Shown here: positions 56,801-64,000 of the stretch, piece after piece
Position numbering within the stretch: the first letter of the stretch is position 1
How the letters are laid out: each line of letters starts with the position of its first letter
Assembly: GCF_963855985.1 (NCBI RefSeq)
Contig: NC_087105.1
Coordinates: forward strand, 498,501-562,500
Direction of reading: 5' to 3'
Source of the DNA: Ostrinia nubilalis
Taxonomy: Eukaryota > Arthropoda > Insecta > Lepidoptera > Crambidae
DNA length: 64,000 nucleotides
Translations under genes and position numbers: made by a program
Notes under the pieces: generated by a model
Seen by the model: the letters and a program-made list of their open reading frames with translations, nothing else
Databases searched by the model: none
What the model was told of the DNA's origin: nothing

Positions 56801-57634
56801 ATAGGTGTCCAAAAGTAGTGGTAGGGCAAGCTTTATTTCGCCCATGCATAATATTACCGTAGAAGTAGACTGGCTTAGATTAATAAAGCCTAGATGTATA
56901 GTCTTCATACAAAAGCTTCGTCAAAAGTGAGGCAAAAATCTTATGTCTAAAAATTTTCTTGGGGAGTGTGGAAAATGAAGGCGATTTCCCCGAAAGTAGG
57001 GAAATTTTTAATACGATTTTAATTATTTTATAATTAACAAAAACAAAACGCATTATGTACTTACTTATTTATTGAATTCAAAGTATCTACCTAATTACAT
57101 TAAGATAAATCGACTTAAAAGTCTCGATTTCATAAAAAAGGAAGTGAATTTGTACGGCTAACAATTGGGAAATAAATGTTCTTGTTACTGGTATCATTCC
57201 CGTATTTAATTTTTGAAAACCAAATTCAAGCAAAATACGCGTCGAATCGTAGTACTTATTTATGAAATGTAACACTGGTCATTTTCTTTCGTTTTTCTGA
57301 TGTATTTAGACACCCTTTCACAGCACAAACCGTCATAATTAATTATAATTCGTCGGACGTGTTTACCAATTTTTCACTTTGACAAATTGACATGACAGTT
57401 CATATGACATTTACGAGTGAGCCGTTCCAGCTCACTAAAAGCTGCCTCACCTTTCGCGCACTGACTATCTATCTAGGCTTTATTAATCTAAGGAGACTGG
57501 ATAATGTACACTCGTAAAATTGCCTTTTTGCCGAAAATTATTTGAAAATCATATTGTTTAAAAATAATTTTGTTTTTTATTTACTTACCGAATGCTGCCA
57601 AAAGAGCAGCGACGAGGATAACTGAGCTACCCAT
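53825..57634 (-). CDS. Secreted carboxylesterase, paralog F (551 aa)
   Basis: Six exons: 57634-57589, 56641-56493, 55677-55364, 55227-55015, 54926-54138, 53969-53825; total 1656 bp. The signal peptide is MGSSVILVAALLAAF. The triad is intact: GQSAG (Ser about 220), GFTSDE (Glu about 351), GAGHIED (His about 465), with oxyanion loop IHGGGW. Exon 4 starts LDYLGF where the others have LDFLGF. Intron 3 has the GC donor. Intron 1 holds a 619-bp MITE and intron 2 a LINE fragment. Closest to gene E in promoter, introns and 3' flank. Same inferred role as C-E. Confidence 0.93.
55750..56431 (-). mobile_element. 5'-truncated R1-like LINE in intron 2 of gene F
   Basis: 13-bp target duplication TTTATTATGGTTA (55737-55749, 56432-56444). 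Gene E's 117-bp intron 2 is the empty site. The minus strand encodes a LINE C terminus after the RT (RLTRRWLEIDHCSSQFLTGH ... HHILWECDLW). No poly-A tail. Its 3' part defines the repeat also seen at 19590, 23210 and 59370. Confidence 0.88.
56874..57492. mobile_element. 619-bp MITE in intron 1 of gene F
   Basis: Inverted termini CTTAGATTAATAAAGCCTAG; flanks (T/G)AGACTGG (56866-56873, 57493-57500) resemble an 8-bp target duplication. Absent from gene E. Confidence 0.75.
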
Positions 57635-57683
57635 GTTGGTGGTTAGCAAAGAAAGACACTCCTGGAGTCGGTGTTGGCCTCAG

Positions 57684-57690
57684 TTTATAT
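57684..57690 (-). promoter_or_regulatory. TATA box of gene F
   Basis: ATATAAA on the minus strand about 50 bases before the ATG, in a block shared with gene E from the ATG to the AGGGTTCCCAC motif. Confidence 0.65.
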
Positions 57691-58923
57691 CCTTTTTCTA
57701 ATTTTGCAGGGTTCCCACTTTAACGTTGTATCATACATGTTTTTTTCATTTATACACACGCAATGTTTTTATTATAAGTAGGTAGTCTTTGTATTGATTA
57801 ATAGCTATGTGGGACATAGTGTAGTCAACCAATGTTAACCGGTTTCTCCTATTTAGAAATTATGAGAAAAATAGTTCATAGTAATTTTAATGGGAAACAG
57901 AGGCAATGCGTGTAAAATACGGAGTGTAATTTTAACAGCAACGCCCGACTCAGGGGGTGATAGTATGCACATGTAAGTAATTACAAGAAATATATAAATA
58001 AATATTTAACTATTACTGTATTATTATTAACTAGCTTTCCGCCCGCGGCTTCGCCCGCGTGGAATTTTGTCTGTCACAGAAAAACAATATCGCGCGCGTA
58101 TTTGCTCACCGTTTAGACCTACCCTGGACTACGACAAACATTTTAAAACCAAAATCAGCTCAATCGGCCCAGCCGTTCTCGAGTTTTAATCAGACTAACG
58201 AACATCAATTCATTTTTATTTATATAGAAGATAGATTAGTAAAAAAACCCTTGTTCAAATGTATCCTATCCGCGGGCGCCGGCGCTTGTGCCCGCACCAC
58301 CCCCGCATACCCCGCTACATCGCGGAATGCATGCGGCTGCCGCCCCTAGATAGCGGGAGGAATGACCGATAGCTCGCCCGCGTAATAATACCATAATTTC
58401 CAGATTTCATGGATCTTTCCATGAAAACTTAAGGAATTTTTTTTTCGGCATCAGTGTCGTCTACCACCCCTGAGATGGACGTTGTTTTATAAAACCACAC
58501 CCTGTATTATATGACGTCATCTTCGCTGTTAATTAGTTACAGGCTTTATTTATTCGTTGAAACCAAATAATCTGCAAAAGATAAATACTAATTAGTAAAG
58601 TTAATTGCACAGTTTAGGTATCCTTATATTATACGTGTCACATTGGCTGCGTTCTGCGAACTAATAAGTACGCAGCCTTTTTTTTTTTCATGTCATGCAT
58701 AAACAACATTGTCGGTCGCTCGCTATACATAATATATGTTTGTTTAACCGACTTCAACAAAAGGAGGAGGTTCTCAATTCGGTTGGTATATTTTCTTTTA
58801 AAAAAAATTCTATGTATGTATGTCATCGGAAAATAACAAGAACCGCAAATTATTCATAGGAAATTGATAAACTTCCGTCAGATTCTAAACGAGAGCTATA
58901 TTGTATTATACGCCCACATTTAA

Positions 58924-59079
58924 ACTGTTTTCGCGCAAATGTCTTTCGCGCTCATATCTTTTCGCGCAAGTATCCATGCGCGCAAATATCTTTCGCGGTA
59001 GTGTCTTTTGCGCTCATGTTGTGGCTCATGTCTTTTCGCGCTAGTGTCTTTCGCGCAAGTGTCCCGATACGAAAACAGT
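58924..59079. repeat. Degenerate TTTCGCGC tandem array bounded by inverted 10-mers
   Basis: About eight units of 16-19 bp built on CTTTTCGCGCAAGTGT, CpG-rich in an AT-rich spacer. The block starts ACTGTTTTCG and ends with its perfect inverse CGAAAACAGT. Confidence 0.7.
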
Positions 59080-60174
59080 CCACTAAAAAGTATAAAAATA
59101 ATTACGTTATTTATTTATTTAATTATTTATTCTATCGGAGTCGAATAAGAGCGCGGAGTCGGTGCCAGTCTGCCAAATGCCAAGCTCAAAGCAAGAGCTT
59201 AGTTTTTAAGACGGTTTTTTTAAACGTTTTTATGTTTAAATGCGATCTGACCGCGAGAATGCAAACTGCTGACAGACATTATCTGTCTTGCCCGGATCGC
59301 TGCCCGATTGCACTGACTGATGCGGAACTTTCAGATCAAGCCTGATTGTGGCAAATCCTTTAATTTTTAACTCCTCCCATGTTCTTCTTATTAATTTCGT
59401 TAGGGATCCAATAACAGTTCAACTGTCCCCTGGCACAATTTTAATCGCTTTTATTGCCTTGCCTTGCCTTGCCACTATACACTTGCACACTTCTATATTA
59501 TTACAAGCAATGCTCGCTTGAAGTGTTTTGCTAATATGTTTCTGTAGGAATACCTAACAACGTAGTACCCGCTTCTTTGTTTTCAGGTAAGGGAACAAAA
59601 CCTGTTTGAAGTCTTAGTATGGTGCCTCTAGTGGGTAAGTACTTAAGATTTTGTAGGAAATTAAAAGGTTTTAAATTTACCTATGGAACAGCCAGCACAA
59701 CAGCCAGTTTACGGCGTAGCATGGATTCACTTAATAAGGCCACTTAAGTACACAAAATACAAAATTAGGGCGCTCCGATTTAAATTAAAACGAATCCAAA
59801 TAGGTATCTACACATTGTGGAATTTGGAACTGGCACTGTACTTTATTTTAATGAAATATAAGTTCGGTTGAATACATGAATTTGCATAGTAATACAGAAA
59901 TCAACATTTATCTTGACTATGAGTCAGTCTTATCATTTGGGCAAGATTTTTTGATGACATTTTGAATGTAACTCACATTCAAAATTAACAGTACACATTT
60001 TATAATTCCAATTGTGTAGAATTTGGTTTACAATGTCTGATGTCACCGTTTAAATTATTTAAAGATTAATCATATACATATAACTCACTCATTATTCAGT
60101 CACTATCAATCGAACCGGGAATTTCAGAGTTAAAACAACTTCGCAAAAATTTACTTAATATTGTGGTAAACCCA

Positions 60175-60688
60175 AATCCCATCAAAAACATTCTGTAAAA
60201 AAACTAGCCAAGTCTCGATGGAGCTGCTTGTTTATCTCTAAAAAGTAATGAAATCTTGACAAAGTCGTGCCTAGTCTATGGTTCTTTACTGCGATTTCTT
60301 TATTATTATAGTTAATGTTGTGTGACTTGGCCGTTGTAAAGGGTACAAAACCAGGTGCTTCATGACACCATTGCACCAATCTGTTGCCAGAACCGCTACC
60401 CATTGACGATGGAAAATTGCCACTTGGAAAACGTTGATTTAATAACCAGTGAAATGTAGGCTTAATAAAGCTGCGTATTTCAATAATACTTATGCATGAT
60501 TATTGATTATATTAATAAAGATTGTTCAACGGCCAAGTCACACAACATTAACTATAATAATAAAGAAATCGCAGTAAAGAACCATAGACTTGGCACGACT
60601 TTGTCAAGATTTCATTACTTTTTAGAGATAAACAAGCAGCTCCATCGAGACTTGGCTAGTTTTTTTACAGAATGTTTTTGATGGGATT
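60175..60688. repeat. Inverted repeat with 165-bp arms, each encoding the same 50-residue peptide
   Basis: Arms at about 60175-60339 and 60524-60688. Both encode, outward, NINYNNKEIAVKNHRLGTTL ... SFFTECF and a stop. One of the few arm differences (CTA/CTT) is synonymous. The family is not recognised; the left frame continues upstream into the loop (NRLVQWCHEAPGFVPF). Confidence 0.65.
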
Positions 60689-61644
60689 TCACTTCTTTTT
60701 GTAGAATGTGGCATAATTATTTAACGTCGTCGTCCTTTAATATTATTATTATCGGCATTTTTTTTACGATATTAAACACCTTTAAAATGGGCAACGAATC
60801 ATAATTGTTTTATAATAACTTAACCTTAGCGAACCTCACGATATAATAAACGAAATCAATCAACCAAATTCAAATTATTACACAACATTCAATCAACTTA
60901 ATCGACGGGGGGGTCTAGAGAGGAAAAAAAATCTGGACACCGCGGTGCAGAATATCGACGCTCAAAGTGCTAGCGCCATCTAGCGGTGAGCGGTACAGGC
61001 GAACACCACGGTGCCGGTGTGGCGCTAGTAGTATTGATTATGAATGTGGTGTTACTCCAGATCTTCGATTTTCCTAGTTTTTATAGTTTTCCCTTTATGT
61101 GGCCATTAAACCCTAACTCTGTACCAAATTTCAGCTCTCTGAGTTTATGGGAAGTACTAGTTCTATTTTGATGATCATCAGTGAGTGAGTGAGTGTCATA
61201 AATGCGAAACTTTGCTTTCGCTTAACTTCGGAACTAAATGACCTACAGACTTGAAATTTTGGATTTTAAGTATGTGATTATAGCTTACTAGATGACGAAA
61301 ATTTCTGCGTTCTGGTCTTATCCAGAGGTTCTCAAATAGGGGCCTGAAAATGCGGCGAAATGGTTCCAGTAAAGGATGGTACGGCAGTGTTTGCTTCGCG
61401 CTCGACTTGGCGGGGGCACTGCCGTGCCCCCAGATTCACTGTATCATCTCTGTATGTCGCAAACTTCTGCTATGACTATATGAAAGAAAATTTATTAATA
61501 ATTCCCATGATCATGAATAGTACTCACATATAAACTATGTACCTACTATATTGCCATCATCAAATGACTGATGCAATTTATACTCGTACTTCTCAAATTC
61601 TGATTTATTTAATAAATAAAACAAAGAATGATAATTAAGAAATA

Positions 61645-61650
61645 TTTATT
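61645..61650 (-). other. Poly-A signal of gene G
   Basis: AATAAA on the minus strand, 36 bases past the gene G stop codon. Confidence 0.7.
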
Positions 61651-61685
61651 GGTAGCAGAAAAAATATTTTAGAAACGCTAAAAAA

Positions 61686-64000
61686 CTAAAGTCCCAAATA
61701 ATTCCTGGAGTAGTAGAACCGCTCGTAGATATCGTCCCACATGCGGCAGGCCCTCGTGTACGGGAACGGCTGCATCGTCAGCTCCGCGCCGATGTCCAGG
61801 ACGCGCGGCTCCGCCGAGTCCAAGGGATCCCAGCGCGGGGAAGCATCCGAGGGGGTCGGGTTTCTGCTCAACGTTAAAAATAAATTACAAATTTCCAGTG
61901 CATCATCATCATCATCATTTCAACCATAGGACGTCCACTGCTGAACATTGGCCTCCCCCAATGCTTTCCATGTTGATCGATTGGTAGCGGCCTGCGTCCA
62001 GCGCTTCCCTGCTACCTTTACAATGTCGTCTGTCCACCTTGTGGGTGGACGTCCCACGCTGCGTTTTCCGGTACGCGGCCTCCATTCCAGTTTAGATGAC
62101 TATAAAAGACCTAAATGACCTCCAGTATAAAGATACTGTATAGGTTTGCTGTCGACACGACATACAAGAAGAAGTATAAAGAAGGTCGTTATTTGAATTC
62201 ACACCATTATGACAAGAAAATCGTCACTTACAAGTGCTTAACAAAATTAGTCCAAAGCCGTAAGATGTTGTCCTGCACTGTGCCGTCAGTGCCCTCCATG
62301 GATGATGTCGTCTCCGGGAACAGATAGGGCAGCTCGTCCGAGTGCGCCGCGCCCGCCTTGCGAAGCTGGTGGTCCGCCACCACTCCCGGCTGGCCGGCGT
62401 AGGAGAACTGGTAGTAGTACACCGGCAAGTCGGAGGATGCGTGGAGGCGGGCGCTCCTGTGGATGTGCGCTAGGAAGTACGCGTCTCTGGAAATTACGGA
62501 TTGGAATACTTTCATCACATTGCTTTGTAAAGTGGCTCTTATTGCATCGAGGTTAGCTTCGTAGTGCTAGCCAAACAAAGGAATTGTAGGAAAACCATTA
62601 CTAAACGACTCGAAATAAGCTACTTCTCTAAAAATTTTGTACCTGTGATAAGCCAGCAGTGCTGCCATGGTAGAATTGTTTTTAAAATAAAGTTCTTTGA
62701 TCTGTTTCGCTACGGTCTTCAACTCATTCACATTCAGAAATTTAAGTTCTTCGGGCAGGAGCACAGACAGATCTCTCGCCATCTTTTTTCGTATGTTATT
62801 TTCCCTCAATGCAGATAGAAATATGTAAGCCTCGTCGGTGTTGTAGCCCATGATTAGGGGCACTTTTCTTGCGAGCTTATTCGATAACAAGCGATATGGT
62901 GATTCGGGTAACATGCGTTCTTCATTTTTAAATCCTTTCTCGATACATATTCCAAATGGTAAATAGGGGAAATATATTTTATCGGCATTCACAGCCAGTT
63001 CTTCAGCGCCAGCGTTTAGGAGAGTCATAGTTTCGTCGTTTTCAATCAACATCTGGAGGAGAGACAGTCCGCGGTCTTTAGCGTCATGGTTGAAGGCCCA
63101 GGGGCACAGAACGCTGCCACTTTGCATAATCGCTCCGTGAAACAAGTCCTGAGTCATCGGGCTGAGCAGCAGCGCCTCCACCATCGCGGCGCCGAAGCCT
63201 TGCCCCGCCACCACCACCTTGTACGGGTTGCCATTGAATGCTGGGATGTTGTCGCGAACCCAACGCAAAGCCATAACCACGTCTTTCACACCAACATTGC
63301 CTGGCATCTTCTCTTCGCCTAAGCATAGAAATCCTAAAGGCCCTATCCTGAAAATATTAATGAATGATGAATCGATTTAGACGGTTTTAAAGTCTCACAT
63401 ATGAAGCGTAGGCTATTGGTAATTATTTACTTAATCACCACATTATCTATTACCTGTGACTGACAACCACTACGACGATCCCTTGCTGGACCAGTTTCCC
63501 CGGAGAGTACCTCCCGCCGCCCCCCTTGACCCATACAAGCACGGGCCACGAAGCGCCGGACGTGGGCACGTGGACGTCCAGCTGGAGGCAGTCGTTAACC
63601 TTGGAGGTCAGCCCGCAGCGGGGTTGCTGCGACTCCCTCATGCCACTCCACGTGGGGGGTATACCGGCTTGCTGAAAAGCTTTCTGTTATTCATATTCTT
63701 GGTTGATGTAGGAGGAGTACGATATTCGGAAATTGTACGAGTATGACGCCCGTATTCACAAACATTACTGAGGTCTCACAGTGCGCGTGGACGCACTGGG
63801 TTTCACATGAACCAATCACAGAGCTCTATTCAACGCTGTGCGTTCGATTTGCTACTTCACATAAGCAAGCATCGTTTGTAAAGACGGGCGTGAGTGCCCT
63901 GAATACGCTTACCTTGAACCGACCAGTAGTATCGTTTCCACTTGCATATGGGACTCCGTTGTACGAAACATACCCCTGGTGCATCTCGCCGCGGATTCTG
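61686..64000 (-). CDS. Esterase-like gene G lacking the nucleophile Ser (5' partial)
   Basis: Five exons are visible: 64000-63913 (partial; ends YNGVPYASGNDTTGRFK), 63671-63454, 63347-62643, 62486-62232, 61863-61686. Phases fit at each junction (for example SHR then IGPLGFLCL). The nucleophile elbow reads GQGFGA instead of GxSxGA, so Ser is Gly, while the acid (GYNTDEA) and the His (GAAHSDELPYLF) remain, as does a KGGGG oxyanion-type loop. Unlike B, only one triad residue is lost. It has an extra intron (YHR|DAYF) inside the region that is one 789-bp exon in C-F, and a normal GT donor at the site where C-F use GC. It is therefore a more distant family member. Likely non-hydrolytic; role unknown. 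The start lies beyond the window. Confidence 0.85.
61899..62084 (-). mobile_element. RTE 3' fragment in intron 4 of gene G
   Basis: Same C-terminal sequence as 31757-32097 (GKRSVGRP-type region, ending at the CCATAGG and (ATG)n tail). Flanked by TTCCAG (61893-61898, 62085-62090). Confidence 0.8.
63745..63891. mobile_element. 147-bp MITE in intron 1 of gene G
   Basis: Termini ACGCCCGTATTCACAAAC and TTTGTAAAGACGGGCGT are inverted copies. A partial relative lies at 1045-1125. Confidence 0.75.

Larger units (their letters stand above)
57700..61644. other. F-G spacer
   Basis: No gene seen. Holds a moth repeat (58030-58235), a block shared with the gene E flank (58510-58615), a CG-rich tandem array (58924-59079), an R1-like LINE fragment (59370-59450), a block shared with the C-D spacer (59490-59640), an inverted repeat (60175-60688) and dispersed repeat fragments (about 60910-61440). 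Confidence 0.5.

Overview
The window is a piece of a lepidopteran (moth) nuclear genome. The evidence is intron-bearing esterase genes, AT-rich spacers, dispersed sequences typical of moth genomes (a motif ending in 'CCGCGGGCGGAAAGCTAG', tRNA-headed SINEs, RTE, R1-like and CR1-like LINE pieces) and many short inverted-repeat transposons. No bacterial genes, CRISPR arrays or functional RNA genes were found. Exon boundaries were read by eye from splice sites, reading phase and comparison of the paralogs within the window.

The backbone is a tandem cluster of seven carboxylesterase-family (type-B, alpha/beta-hydrolase) genes, all on the minus strand. From left to right they are: the first exon of gene A (343-531, the rest lies off the left edge); gene B (1793-4494), a 700-residue esterase-like protein that has lost its whole catalytic triad and carries a tandem sequon-rich linker; four close paralogs with intact triads, C (7319-9959), D (20257-22672), E (25416-34748) and F (53825-57634), each with six exons and 551-553 residues; and gene G (61686 to beyond 64000), which keeps Glu and His but has lost the nucleophilic Ser. 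C-F share a non-canonical GC-AG intron. Promoter and flank similarity splits them into two pairs, C/D and E/F. The C-D and D-E spacers each hold a decayed copy of esterase exon 4, so the duplicated unit already contained a dead gene.

Much of the remaining sequence is transposable elements. Between C and D sit two copies of one 3007-bp element in opposite orientation, 472 bp apart, each with its own 7-bp target duplication. They form a 6.5-kb palindrome with no length difference between the arms. Intron 1 of gene E has grown to 7.1 kb by nested insertions: a long-TIR mariner-like element, and a hAT-like element containing an RTE remnant that itself contains an RTE tail. The 19-kb E-F spacer holds a six-level nest (dispersed moth repeat > TA-flanked foldback element > 5-kb CR1-like LINE > long-TIR TA-flanked element > hAT MITE > TTA-flanked MITE), then a decayed LINE split by a SINE that is split by a complete 4.3-kb copia element, then rearranged Tc1 pieces. 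Comparing E with F dates several smaller insertions, because the empty site is preserved in the other paralog.

The four intact esterases carry signal peptides and are probably secreted hydrolases of the detoxification, odorant or digestive type; the substrate cannot be read from sequence. B and G may serve binding or adhesion roles. The most unusual items are the near-perfect transposon palindrome, the triad-less glyco-linker esterase B and the resolved insertion nest.
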